Origin: JAZDCJ01 sp036311985
GTDB lineage: Bacteria > Actinomycetota > Actinomycetes > Actinomycetales > Micrococcaceae
Assembly: GCF_036311985.1 (NCBI RefSeq)
Contig: NZ_JAZDCJ010000021.1
Length of the DNA: 64,000 nucleotides
Direction: 5' to 3' (one strand)
Part shown: positions 48,001 through 56,774 of the stretch, one piece after another
Position numbering within the stretch: position 1 is the first letter of the stretch
Layout: each line of letters begins with the position of its first letter
Translations under genes and position numbers: made by a program
Notes under the pieces: model-generated
What the model saw: the letters and a program-made list of their open reading frames with translations, nothing else
Told to the model about the DNA's origin: nothing
Database searches by the model: none

Positions 48001-48417
48001 CTACTTGATGAGCCGCAGGTTGAAGGCGTAGCGGTAGGGGCGGCCGCGGTTGACCTCGATGCCCGCCACGACGCCGCTGACGGTGAGGAAGACCCAGATC
48101 GCGACGGCGACGACGGCGAAGAACCCGCCGACGACGGGCAGCAGGGTCAGCAGGTTCGCCAGGATCGCCGCGACCGTGGGCGGGAAGGTGAAGTTCAGCG
48201 CTTCCTTCGACTCCTGGGCGGCGAAGGGCCCGCGGTTGCGGTAGACGAAGTAGATGACGGCCGAGGGAATGCAGCCGAGGATGGCCCCGAAGTGCGCGAT
48301 CGTGGCCCACTGGCGGTCCTCGGACGGCGTCAGCGGCAGGGGGGCCGGAGAGGACCCCTCGTAGCGGCGGCCGTCGCCGGATCCGTTGCGCGCCGTTTCG
48401 TCGAACCCTCGGGCCAC
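48001..48417 (-). CDS. DUF4870 (Tic20-like) small membrane protein
   Basis: This 138-residue protein has a hydrophilic first 35 residues and then about three hydrophobic segments (WATIAHFGAILGCIPSAVIYFV and the stretch around NLLTLLPVVGGFFAVVAVAIWVFLTV). It ends with NRGRPYRYAFNLRLIK, a DUF4870 signature. GFDE and the QWATIAH start are typical. The function is unknown. Minus-strand GTG 48417 is preceded by GGAGGA. The gene is convergent with hemW, 17 bases away. Confidence 0.85.
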   Translation of the reverse strand: MARGFDETARNGSGDGRRYEGSSPAPLPLTPSEDRQWATIAHFGAILGCIPSAVIYFVYRNRGPFAAQESKEALNFTFPPTVAAILANLLTLLPVVGGFFAVVAVAIWVFLTVSGVVAGIEVNRGRPYRYAFNLRLIK

Positions 48418-48533
48418 TCGGTCATCCTCCGTTGATCGTGCCTGCCGCCGGGCAGGCTCCTGCGCTGGACAGTCTACCGCCGCGGGACGGACGATCCGCG
48501 CCGCGGCGCGCGGCCACGCCGCACGGCGTCCCC

Positions 48534-49394
48534 TCAGCTGCCGTCAGCCGTCAGGAAGTCGATGACCTCCTCGACGCGGCCCAGGAGGCTCGCCTCGAGG
48601 TCGGCGTAGCTCGTCACGCCTCCGAGCAGCCGGCGCCAGCCCTGGGCGACATCCGCCTGCGTGGCGTGCGGCCAGCCGAGCCCGCGCAGGATGCCGGTCT
48701 TCCAATCGGTCCCGCGCGGCACCACGGGCCAGGCGTCGATCCCCAGCACCGAGGGCCGGATGGCCTGCCAGACGTCGACGTAGGGGTGGCCGACGATCAG
48801 TACGTTGCCGCGCGCCCCGGGAACCGCCATGGCCTCGCGGGCGATCCGCTCCTCCTTGGATCCGGGGACGAGGTGGTCCACGAGGATGCCGAGCCGGCGG
48901 CCCGGACCGGGGGAGAAGCCGTGGACGGCGGCGGCCAGGTCGTCGACGCCGTGGAGGGGTTCGACGACGATGCCCTCCACCCGCAGGTCGTGCCCCCAGA
49001 CCTTCTCCACGAGTTCGGCGTCGTGCTTGCCCTCGACCCAGACCCGGCTTGCCCGGGCGGTGCGGGCCCGGAGGTTCTCGACCCGCACGGATCCGGACGC
49101 CGTACGCGCCGGAGCCGCCGGCGCGGCGGTGGCCCGGGGGGCGGTGAGCTCGATGGGCTCTCCCTCGAGGAGGAAGCCGAATCCGGTGGGAAAGGACCGG
49201 CGGCGGCCCTTGCGGTCTTCCAGGACGACGACGCGCATCCCGCCGGAGCGTTCGACGGCGACGACCTCCCCGACCCAGCCGGACTGGACGTCCTCCAGGA
49301 CCTGGCCGACGGCCACGGGAACCTGCCGCAAGGGGGCCTTCTTGGCCCCGGAGAGCTCCTGGGCGCCCCAACCGTACTCGAACACCGCGTCCAC
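48534..49394 (-). CDS. DUF3097 family protein
   Basis: This 286-residue protein of unknown function is nearly restricted to actinobacteria. Visible features are YGWGAQEL at the N-terminus and a beta-rich domain (about 30-90). The signature region VWVEGKHDAELVEKVWGHDL recalls the Toprim-like fold, and the core includes LGILVDHLVPGSKEERIA and GHPYVDVWQAI. The acidic residues in EGKHD and LVDHL suggest a Toprim-like metal site; that is inference. The start is GTG 49394 with GGAAGG upstream on the minus strand. It is divergent from hrcA. Confidence 0.85.
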   Translation of the reverse strand: MDAVFEYGWGAQELSGAKKAPLRQVPVAVGQVLEDVQSGWVGEVVAVERSGGMRVVVLEDRKGRRRSFPTGFGFLLEGEPIELTAPRATAAPAAPARTASGSVRVENLRARTARASRVWVEGKHDAELVEKVWGHDLRVEGIVVEPLHGVDDLAAAVHGFSPGPGRRLGILVDHLVPGSKEERIAREAMAVPGARGNVLIVGHPYVDVWQAIRPSVLGIDAWPVVPRGTDWKTGILRGLGWPHATQADVAQGWRRLLGGVTSYADLEASLLGRVEEVIDFLTADGS

Positions 49395-49484
49395 CCAGCC
49401 CTTCCGGTCCCGTCCGGAGCCGCCGGGTCGGCGGTTCCGCGCCCGCGCCGGGCGCTGACCATGCTAACAACCGGTGAAAGGTAT

Positions 49485-49516
49485 TAGACTTAGCACTTGA
49501 ACGTGTCGAGTGCCAG
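49485..49516 (+). promoter_or_regulatory. hrcA promoter with CIRCE operator
   Basis: The -10 TAGACT (49485-49490) is overlapped by a CIRCE element: TTAGCACTT (49490-49498), nine bases, GAGTGCCAG (49508-49516). The consensus is TTAGCACTC-N9-GAGTGCTAA, with one mismatch in the left arm and two in the right. HrcA binding would block the start site. Confidence 0.85.
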
Positions 49517-49603
49517 ACCGTCGGCGGGCGCCGGCCCGCTTCCGCCACCGGACACGCGCAGCCCGCGCACGGCACCTGCTACCTGAGACCACGGAAGGAC
49601 GCG

Positions 49604-50617
49604 ATGTCGGAACCCAGACGCCTCGAAGTCCTCCGGGCGATCGTCGAGGACTACGTGCACTCGCGTGAGCCCGTGGGCTCGAAGGCCCTCGTGGAGCGCC
49701 ACAGCCTCGGGGTCTCCGCGGCGACGGTGCGCAACGACATGGCCGCGCTCGAGGACGAGGGGCTCATCGTCGCCCCGCATACCTCCTCCGGCCGCATCCC
49801 CACGGAACAGGGCTACCGCCGCTTCGTGGACCGGATCGAGGACGTCCGGCCGCTCTCGCCGGCCGAGCGCCGGGCCATCCAGGCGCTCGTCGCGGGGGCC
49901 GACGACATCGACGAGGTGCTCGACCGCACCGTGCGGCTCCTGGCCCAGCTCACGCATCAGGTGGCGGTGCTGCAGGTCCCCGGTTACAGCGACGCGACGG
50001 TCCGCCACATCGAGCTCGTCGGACTCGGCCACGGGCGGGTGCTCGTGGTCCTGATCGGCTCGAGCGGCAAGGTCGAGCAGCGCGTCGTGGGCGTCGCTCC
50101 CGATCCCACGGAGGAGGACCTCGCCGTCGTCAAGGGCGTGATCATGACCCAGGCCTCGGGGCTGTCCCTCGACGGGCTCGGCGTCCTGCCGGCCGCCGTC
50201 GAACCGCTCCTGCCCGAGCCGCTGCGCCCGGCGGGCGCCGTGATCGCGGCGACGCTGGCGGCGCTGGGGGACTCCACCGTCGTGGACCGCATCCTCATGG
50301 CGGGTACCGCCAACCTGGCCCGGGCGACGGGCGACTTCCCGCTGACCATCACCCCCGTGCTCGAGGTCCTGGAGGAACAGGTCGTGCTCTTGCGGCTCTT
50401 CTCCGAGATGGAGCTCGACGCCCGCGGCATCGCGGTCCGGATCGGAAGCGAGAACCGCTACGGCGGGCTCGAGGAGACCTCCGTCATCGCCACGGGCTAC
50501 GGCCCCGGCGAATCCGCCAAGATGGGCGTCCTCGGCCCCACCCGCATGGACTACGGCAGCTCGATGGCGGCCGTTCGGGCCGTCGCCCGCTACCTCTCAC
50601 GCATCCTCGCCGGCTGA
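49604..50617 (+). CDS. hrcA: Heat-inducible transcription repressor HrcA
   Basis: HrcA represses class I heat-shock genes by binding CIRCE. The 337 residues have a winged helix (about 1-75, with EPVGSKALVERHSLGVSAATVRNDMAALED), a central GAF-like domain and the C-terminal dimerisation part with IGSENRYGGLEETSVIATGYG. GGAAGGACG precedes ATG 49604. It controls itself and dnaJ through the CIRCE just upstream, and probably groEL elsewhere. Confidence 0.96.
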   Translation: MSEPRRLEVLRAIVEDYVHSREPVGSKALVERHSLGVSAATVRNDMAALEDEGLIVAPHTSSGRIPTEQGYRRFVDRIEDVRPLSPAERRAIQALVAGADDIDEVLDRTVRLLAQLTHQVAVLQVPGYSDATVRHIELVGLGHGRVLVVLIGSSGKVEQRVVGVAPDPTEEDLAVVKGVIMTQASGLSLDGLGVLPAAVEPLLPEPLRPAGAVIAATLAALGDSTVVDRILMAGTANLARATGDFPLTITPVLEVLEEQVVLLRLFSEMELDARGIAVRIGSENRYGGLEETSVIATGYGPGESAKMGVLGPTRMDYGSSMAAVRAVARYLSRILAG

Positions 50618-50668
50618 CCGGCGGATGCCCACCGCTCCACCCCCCTTGGAAAGGACACAGCGACCACT

Positions 50669-51787
50669 GTGAGCAACCACTACGACGTACTCGGCGTCGC
50701 GCAGGACGCCACGACCGAGGAAATCAAGAAGGCCTACCGCAAGCTGGCCCGCAAGCTCCACCCGGACGTCAACCCGGGCGAGGACGCGGCGGAGCAGTTC
50801 AAGCTGGTCACGCGAGCCTACGAGGTCCTCTCTGATCCCGAGAAGCGCCGCAACTACGATGCGACGGGCAACGAGAACGGCAACGCCCAGGGCTTCGGCC
50901 AGGGAGCGGGCTTCGGCTTCAACGACATCTTCGAGCAGTTCTTCGGCGGCGGCCAGCAGGCCGGTCCGGCCTCGCGCACGAGCCGCGGGCGCGACGCCCT
51001 GATCACCGCCACGATCGATCTCAAGGACGCCGTGCAGGGGATCGTCTACCCACTCGAGATGGAGACCGCCGTGACGTGCGGCGTCTGCAACGGCAGCTGC
51101 TGCCAACCGGGCACCTCGCCCGAGACCTGCACGATCTGCCATGGCCGAGGCCAGATCCAGCGGCCCGTACGCTCCTTCCTCGGACAGATGATGACCCTCG
51201 AGACGTGCAGCGCCTGCCGCGGCTACGGGACCACGCTGCCCTCGCCGTGCAACGAGTGCATGGGCCAGGGCCGCGTCCGCGAGCGCGTCAGCAAGCAGCT
51301 GAAGGTGCCCGCCGGCGTCGCAACGGGTACGCGCATCCACCTGGCAGCGCAGGGCGAGGCGGGCCCGGGCGGCGGGCCCGCGGGCGACCTCTACGTCGAG
51401 ATCGAGGTGCGCCGCCACGCCGTGTTCGAACGCGAGGGCAACGACCTGCACGCGACGCTCACGATCCCGATGACCGCGGCCGCGCTCGGCACGGACGTCA
51501 CCCTGGAGACCTTCGACGGACCGCAGGAGGTCCGGATCGAGCCGGGGACGCAGGCGACGGAGACGCTCCGCCTGGCCCAGCTCGGGGTGCCGCGCCTGCG
51601 CGGCTCGGGCCGCGGTGACCTCATCGTCCACGTCCAGGTCGAGACCCCGACCCGCCTCGACGCCGAGCAGCGCGAACTGCTCGAGCGGCTCGCGTCGCTG
51701 CGCGGCGAGGAGGTCGCCGAAGGGCGGCTCGCCGAACGCGGCGGCGTCTTCTCACGGCTGCGCGACAAGCTGGGCCACCGCGGCTGA
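50669..51787 (+). CDS. dnaJ: Chaperone protein DnaJ (DnaJ2, HrcA-linked)
   Basis: This DnaK co-chaperone has 372 residues. The J-domain carries HPD at 31-33, and a Gly/Phe-rich linker covers about 70-105. Four zinc-binding repeats follow: CGVCNGSC, CTICHGRG, CSACRGYG and CNECMGQG. The first has Cys where CxxCxGxG expects Gly, a common feature of actinobacterial DnaJ2. The C-terminal beta domains complete it. The second dnaJ of actinobacteria lies in the dnaK operon, not here. Its stop overlaps rsmE by one base. Confidence 0.94.
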   Translation: MSNHYDVLGVAQDATTEEIKKAYRKLARKLHPDVNPGEDAAEQFKLVTRAYEVLSDPEKRRNYDATGNENGNAQGFGQGAGFGFNDIFEQFFGGGQQAGPASRTSRGRDALITATIDLKDAVQGIVYPLEMETAVTCGVCNGSCCQPGTSPETCTICHGRGQIQRPVRSFLGQMMTLETCSACRGYGTTLPSPCNECMGQGRVRERVSKQLKVPAGVATGTRIHLAAQGEAGPGGGPAGDLYVEIEVRRHAVFEREGNDLHATLTIPMTAAALGTDVTLETFDGPQEVRIEPGTQATETLRLAQLGVPRLRGSGRGDLIVHVQVETPTRLDAEQRELLERLASLRGEEVAEGRLAERGGVFSRLRDKLGHRG

Positions 51788-52584
51788 TGAGCAACCAGGC
51801 CTTCCTCGTCGACGCCGGCACGCTGGACGAATCGGCGCCCGGATCCCTCGTGGACCTCACCGGGGACGAGGGACGGCACGCCGTCGCCGTCAAGCGGGTG
51901 CGCGCCGGCGAGGAGATCGACCTCGTCGACGGCTCCGGCACCCGGGCCTCGTGCCGCGTCGTCTCCACGGGCCAGTCCGTGCTCACGGCCGAGGTCCTCG
52001 CCGTGGGGACGGAGGAGCCACCCGCCGTGCGCACCGTGCTCGTCCAGGCCCTGGCCAAGGGCGACCGCGACCTGCAGGCCGTCGAGTCGGCCGTGGAGAT
52101 CGGCGTCGACGCCGTGATCCCGTGGCAGGCCGAGCGCTGCGTCGTGCGCTGGAGCGGCGAGAAGGCCGCCAAGGGCCGGGCGAAGTGGGCCGCGACGGTG
52201 CGCGCGGCCGTCAAGCAGTCGCGCCGGGCCTGGGCCCCAGGGGTCTCCGGCGCCGCCACGACGGCCCAGCTCGCCTCGCTCCTTGAGCAGGGCCCGGCGG
52301 ACGACGGCGGGGCCGGACCCCGCGCCCGGCTCGCCATCGTGCTGCACGAGGAGGCGGACGCCCCGCTCGCCGAGCTCGTCTCGCACTGGGTCGCCGGAGC
52401 CCCCGCGGGGGCGAAGGAGGTCATGTTGTTCGTCGGCCCCGAGGGCGGCATCGGCGACCGCGAGGTCGAGCGGCTCGTGTCCGCGGGGGCCGTGACCGCC
52501 TCGCTCGGCCCCAACGTGCTGCGGGCCTCGACGGCCGGTCCGGTCGGGCTCGTGCTCGTGCGCCACCTCGTGGACGCCGGCTGA
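51787..52584 (+). CDS. rsmE: 16S rRNA (uracil-1498-N3)-methyltransferase
   Basis: RsmE methylates U1498 in helix 44 of 16S rRNA with SAM. The 265 residues have an N-terminal PUA-like domain (GDEGRHAVAVKRVRAGE) and a SPOUT domain with KGDRDLQAVESAVEIGVD. The trefoil-knot motifs are VGPEGGIGDREVE and LGPNVLRASTAG. ATG 51787 overlaps the dnaJ stop (TGATG). dnaJ-rsmE pairing is conserved in Gram-positives. Confidence 0.94.
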   Translation: MSNQAFLVDAGTLDESAPGSLVDLTGDEGRHAVAVKRVRAGEEIDLVDGSGTRASCRVVSTGQSVLTAEVLAVGTEEPPAVRTVLVQALAKGDRDLQAVESAVEIGVDAVIPWQAERCVVRWSGEKAAKGRAKWAATVRAAVKQSRRAWAPGVSGAATTAQLASLLEQGPADDGGAGPRARLAIVLHEEADAPLAELVSHWVAGAPAGAKEVMLFVGPEGGIGDREVERLVSAGAVTASLGPNVLRASTAGPVGLVLVRHLVDAG

Positions 52585-52644
52585 CGGGCCCCATCGCGGG
52601 TCGGGCCGGGGACGGATTCCGCGGCCGGGAGCCGTCAAACGGGG

Positions 52645-53586
52645 TCAGTCGGAGACGACGACGTGCTTGGTGTCCTCGCTGAGGCGCTCGTCGCTGCCCG
52701 CGTTCTGGCCCCACACCGAGACCTCGTAGTTGCCCGGACGCAGGTCCACGGCGAGCTCGAACTGGTCGTCGGGCAGCTGTCCCGCCCCGAGCGTCAGGCG
52801 GCCCGTCGAGACCACGTCCGCGGCGCCGTCGTCCGCCATCCTCCGCACTTCCCAGCGGGCACCGCCCGAGAACTCGGCGGACAGGCCCGTGATGACGACC
52901 CGGCCGGCAGTGCGCGCCGCGTCCTGTTGCGGGTCGATGATCCAGATCGGCGCCCGGAGGGAGGCGTCGCGCTCGAGCGGGCCGGAGAGCGGGACGTGCC
53001 CGAACGCCTCGTAGCCGGAGTGCCCGTCGACGACCACGACGACGCGGGGGGCGATGCTTCCGCTGAGCAGACCGGCATTGGCCGCGGCGGCCGTCGCGGT
53101 GTAGACGAGCTGCTGCACGGCGCGCTCGGCGAGCCCGGCGTCGAGCGGGCGGCGGAACGCGTCCGCCGAGAGGTCGACCGTGATCACGTTGTCCGCGTTG
53201 ATGGACGTGCCGATCCGGGTCGCGGGGCTCCACAGGTTGAAGTAGTCCGGATCGCCCGGCTGCTGCTCGAGCATGTGCTTGAGGCTCGTCGTGATCGGGT
53301 CTCCCTGGTCCTCGGCCTGGATGTACTCGCGGTAGAGGTACACCGTCGAGTCCCGTTCGCCGAGCCAGTAGACGGGGGCGAGCCGGTGGCTCGCCAGCTT
53401 CTCCAGCGGGCTGCCCGATCCCGCCGAGGGAACGGCCGCGGAGGCGGCACTCGACGGGGCCGGCGGCATCGTCGAGGCGGCCCCCGACGACGTCCCGGAA
53501 CACGCGGAGACCGCGCCCAGTCCGGCGACCAGCACGAGCACGGCCAGGCGTGACCTGGTGCGGCTGCTGCGGCTGGCATGGACCAC
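52645..53586 (-). CDS. GerMN domain lipoprotein with Gmad2-like C-terminus
   Basis: This 313-residue secreted lipoprotein has the signal peptide VVHASRSSRTRSRLAVLVLV and a lipobox VSAC with Cys at about 29. A Ser/Ala/Pro linker leads to a GerMN domain (about 65-190, VYLYREYI, ADNVITVDLSADAF). An immunoglobulin-like Gmad2 domain follows from about 215 (APIWIIDPQ, NYEVSVWGQNAG). GerMN is a spore-germination domain, but in non-sporulating actinobacteria it occurs in cell-envelope lipoproteins such as LpqB. The start is GTG 53586 after GGAAAGGACGG on the minus strand. Confidence 0.85.
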   Translation of the reverse strand: MVHASRSSRTRSRLAVLVLVAGLGAVSACSGTSSGAASTMPPAPSSAASAAVPSAGSGSPLEKLASHRLAPVYWLGERDSTVYLYREYIQAEDQGDPITTSLKHMLEQQPGDPDYFNLWSPATRIGTSINADNVITVDLSADAFRRPLDAGLAERAVQQLVYTATAAAANAGLLSGSIAPRVVVVVDGHSGYEAFGHVPLSGPLERDASLRAPIWIIDPQQDAARTAGRVVITGLSAEFSGGARWEVRRMADDGAADVVSTGRLTLGAGQLPDDQFELAVDLRPGNYEVSVWGQNAGSDERLSEDTKHVVVSD

Positions 53587-53768
53587 GTCCGACCGTCCTT
53601 TCCGGGATCGAGGCTGGAGGATGCGCACGGGGCGCTCATCAAGCTTGGCACAGGCGGGACCACCCGCGTCCCCCGGAAGGGGGGATCCGGGCCCAAGTGT
53701 TGCAGGACCGATACTCCGCCGGATGGATGAAGCAGGGCCGCCGCGATGGCGCCAGCCCTCCGTTCCAG

Positions 53769-53774
53769 TAGGAT
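53769..53774 (+). promoter_or_regulatory. Candidate -10 of phoH
   Basis: TAGGAT gives a start near 53781 and a 71-base leader. Upstream in the same 265-base gap is a hairpin TCCCCC/GGGGGA (53669-53674 with 53680-53685). Nothing else is recognised in the gap. Confidence 0.35.
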
Positions 53775-53851
53775 GGAGGCGCGCCGCAAACGGCCGGGAA
53801 GGGCCCGGCCCGGATCCGTCGGCGCGGCACGAGGGAGGCCCCGCCGCACCC

Positions 53852-54967
53852 ATGACCCAGGACCCCGATCGCACCACCGGCCCCGACGTGGAGGACTCCA
53901 CGGGGGGCAGCATCGTCCGCTTCGGCTCCACCGAGGAAATGGTCGCGTCCCTCGGGGCCCACGACGAGGTCCTGCGGATCGTCCAGGGCGTCTACCCGGG
54001 CGCCGCGCTGCACGTGCGCGGCAACGAGCTCACCGTCTCCGGGGACCCGCAGCAGGCGGCCAAGGCGCGCCGCGTCATCGACGAGGCCCGGGGGCTCGCC
54101 TCGCGCGGCACCCGCGTCTCGGCCCATCTCGTGGAACAGCTCGTGCGGATGGTCGACGGCCGCACCGTCCCGGCCTCCGGGGCGGGCGAGGTCTTCGGGC
54201 TCAACATCCTCTCGGGCCGCGGGCGCAGCATCCGGCCCAAGACCGTGAACCAGAAGGCCTACGTCGACGCGATCGACGAGAACACCGTGATCTTCGGCAT
54301 CGGCCCCGCCGGCACGGGCAAGACGTTCCTCGCGATGGCGAAGGCCGTCCAGGCGCTCCAGGCCAAGGAGGTCAGCCGGATCATCCTGACCCGGCCGGCC
54401 GTCGAGGCGGGGGAGAAGCTCGGCTTCCTCCCGGGCACCCTCACGGACAAGATCGACCCGTATCTGCGCCCGCTCTACGACGCCCTGCACGACATGATCG
54501 ACCCCGAGTCGATCCCGCGCCTCATGGCGGCCGGCACCATCGAGGTCGCCCCGCTGGCCTACATGCGCGGCCGGACGCTCAACGACGCCTTCATCATCCT
54601 CGACGAGGCCCAGAACACCACGCCCGAGCAGATGAAGATGTTCCTGACCCGACTCGGCTTCGGCTCGAAGGTCGTCGTGACGGGCGACATCACGCAGGTG
54701 GACCTGCCCGGCGGGACGCGCTCGGGCCTGCGCGTGGTCACCGAGATCCTGCGCGGGGTCGAGGACATCGCCTTCTGCACGCTCGACGCGCAGGACGTCG
54801 TGCGGCACCGCCTCGTCTCGGACATCGTGACCGCCTACGAGACGTGGAGCGCGCAGGAGGAGGCCGTCGCCGAACGGCTCCTCGAAAGCAGGGGGCCGCG
54901 CCCACGCCGCGCGCCGGCCCGTGCGCGGCGCCCCGAGACCACCCGCCCCCACCACAGCGAGGACTAG
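53852..54967 (+). CDS. PhoH-like ATPase
   Basis: This cytosolic ATPase is linked to RNA metabolism and phosphate stress. The 371 residues have an acidic start, an N-terminal KH-like region (about 45-85, LHVRGNELTVSGDPQQAAKA) and the PhoH P-loop domain. Walker A GPAGTGKT is at 151-158 and Walker B FIILDEAQN at about 247-255. LTRPAVEAGEKLGFLPG and TGDITQVDLP complete the signature. A Lys/Arg/Pro-rich tail follows. phoH-ybeY-CNNM-era is a near-universal Gram-positive order. Confidence 0.93.
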   Translation: MTQDPDRTTGPDVEDSTGGSIVRFGSTEEMVASLGAHDEVLRIVQGVYPGAALHVRGNELTVSGDPQQAAKARRVIDEARGLASRGTRVSAHLVEQLVRMVDGRTVPASGAGEVFGLNILSGRGRSIRPKTVNQKAYVDAIDENTVIFGIGPAGTGKTFLAMAKAVQALQAKEVSRIILTRPAVEAGEKLGFLPGTLTDKIDPYLRPLYDALHDMIDPESIPRLMAAGTIEVAPLAYMRGRTLNDAFIILDEAQNTTPEQMKMFLTRLGFGSKVVVTGDITQVDLPGGTRSGLRVVTEILRGVEDIAFCTLDAQDVVRHRLVSDIVTAYETWSAQEEAVAERLLESRGPRPRRAPARARRPETTRPHHSED

Positions 54968-54970
54968 TCC

Positions 54971-55444
54971 GTGTCCGTCGAAGTCAACAACGAGTCCGCG
55001 ATCCCGGCGGACCTCGAGGCCATCAGCGCGCTCGGACGCCACGTCCTGGACGCGCTCTACGTGCATCCCGAGGCCGAGGTCTCGATCATCCTGCTGGACG
55101 AGGAGCCCATGGAGCGGCTGCATCTGGACTGGATGGACCTTCCCGGCCCCACCGACGTGATGTCCTTCCCGATGGACGAGCTGCGGCCCGGCGCCCCCGG
55201 AAGCCCCTCGCCCGCCGGCATGCTCGGCGACATCGTGATCTGCCCCCAGGTCGCGCGGGAGCAGGCGGCCCGCGGCGGGCACTCCTTCGACGACGAGGTG
55301 CTGCTGCTCGCGACGCACGGGCTCCTGCACCTGCTCGGCTTCGACCACCACGAGCCGGAGGAGAAGGAGGAGATGTTCGGCCTGCAGCGCGAGCTGCTCA
55401 CCGCCTTCCTGGGCCGTGAGGCACCGCGGGAGACCACCGGATGA
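54971..55444 (+). CDS. ybeY: Endoribonuclease YbeY
   Basis: YbeY is a metal-dependent RNase for 16S rRNA 3' maturation and 70S quality control. The 157 residues have the UPF0054 zinc motif H-x3-H-x5-H at 116, 120 and 126 (HGLLHLLGFDH), then EPEEKEEM. TDVMSFPMDE and LGDIVICPQVA form the active-site wall. GTG 54971 lies three bases after phoH. The stop overlaps the next gene as ATGA. Confidence 0.95.
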   Translation: MSVEVNNESAIPADLEAISALGRHVLDALYVHPEAEVSIILLDEEPMERLHLDWMDLPGPTDVMSFPMDELRPGAPGSPSPAGMLGDIVICPQVAREQAARGGHSFDDEVLLLATHGLLHLLGFDHHEPEEKEEMFGLQRELLTAFLGREAPRETTG

Positions 55445-56769
55445 TCACCGCCGTCCTGACGGCCCTCGCGGTCGCGTTCGTCACGTGCGCCGCCCTGCTC
55501 ACCGCCGCGGAGTCCGCCTACCTCTTCCTGCCCCGGCAGGAGGCGGAGCAGATGCTCGCCGAGCGGCCCCGCAAGCGGCTGCGGCAGATCCTGGCCGAGC
55601 CGGCCCCCCACACCCACGCCGTCCGCTTCTGGCGCATCTGGTTCGAGACCGCCTCGGCCGTCGCGATCGCGATCCTCTACCACGACCTGCTGGACAACGT
55701 CTGGCTCGCCGGCCTCCTCGCCACGGTGACGATGGCCGCCGTCGGATTCGTCCTCGTCGGCGTCTCCCCGCGCCGCCTGGGCCGCGTCCATGCCTCCTCC
55801 GTCGTCTCCTTCACGGCCCCCCTGGTCCGTTTCCTGCGCGTGATCCTGGGGCCCGTCCCCGGTTGGCTCGTCCGCGTCGGCACGGCCATCTCGCCCGGGG
55901 CCTCCGGAGGCGAGGAGGCGTTCTTCACGGAAGAACAGTTCCGCGACATGGTGGACCGGGCCAACGAGGCCGACATGATCGAGGACGTCGAGGCGGACCT
56001 CATCCACTCGGTCTTCGAGCTCGGAGACACGCGCGTGCGTTCCGTCATGGTGCCCCGCACGGACATGGTCACCGTCGAGGCGGGAACCCTCCTGCCCCAG
56101 GCGATGAGCCTGTTCCTGCGCTCCGGCTGCTCGCGGATCCCCGTCATCAAGGAGAACGCCGACCAGATCGTCGGGATCGTCTACCTCAAGGACGTCGCGG
56201 CACGGCTGCACGCCAATCCGGAGGAGCAGCGGACCGTCGAGGCCGTCTGCCGCGACGTCCGCTACGTCCCGGAATCGAAGGCCGTCGCCGAACTGCTGCA
56301 GGAACTGCAGCGCGAATCGACGCACGTCGCGATCGTCATCGACGAGTACGGCGGCACCGCCGGGCTCGTGACCCTGGAGGACCTCATCGAGGAGATCGTC
56401 GGGGAGATCGACGACGAGTACGACGCCGGGCGCGTCGAGACCGAGGAGGCGGGGGACGGCATCTACCGCATCAGCGCGCGCATGTCGATCGCCGACCTGG
56501 GGGAGCTGTTCGACCGCAGCATCGAGGAGGAGGAGGTCGACACGGTCGGCGGCCTGCTCGCCAAGACGCTCGGGCGCGTGCCGATCGTCGGCTCGGAGGT
56601 CTCCGCCGACGGGATCCGCCTCCATGCCGAACGGCTCGAGGGACGGCGGAACCGGATCGGCACGATCCTGGCCTGGATCGACGCCTCGGAGGCCCCGGAG
56701 GGCCCCGACCACGCAGACGAAGGCTCGAGGGGCCGCAAGGACCCCGAGGCCGAAGAGACGAAGGACTAG
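55441..56769 (+). CDS. CNNM/CorC family (HlyC/CorC) membrane transporter-like protein
   Basis: This is a CBS-domain membrane protein of 442 residues. A DUF21 membrane region (about 1-145, three or four helices) is followed by two CBS domains (about 190-330, with VRSVMVPRTDMVTV and RIPVIKENADQIVGIVYLKDVA) and a CorC-HlyC C-terminal domain (about 345-435). Homologues take part in magnesium/cobalt efflux or resistance. The label hemolysin is historical. The start overlaps ybeY, and era follows after five bases. Confidence 0.9.
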   Translation: MITAVLTALAVAFVTCAALLTAAESAYLFLPRQEAEQMLAERPRKRLRQILAEPAPHTHAVRFWRIWFETASAVAIAILYHDLLDNVWLAGLLATVTMAAVGFVLVGVSPRRLGRVHASSVVSFTAPLVRFLRVILGPVPGWLVRVGTAISPGASGGEEAFFTEEQFRDMVDRANEADMIEDVEADLIHSVFELGDTRVRSVMVPRTDMVTVEAGTLLPQAMSLFLRSGCSRIPVIKENADQIVGIVYLKDVAARLHANPEEQRTVEAVCRDVRYVPESKAVAELLQELQRESTHVAIVIDEYGGTAGLVTLEDLIEEIVGEIDDEYDAGRVETEEAGDGIYRISARMSIADLGELFDRSIEEEEVDTVGGLLAKTLGRVPIVGSEVSADGIRLHAERLEGRRNRIGTILAWIDASEAPEGPDHADEGSRGRKDPEAEETKD

Positions 56770-56774
56770 ACGCC

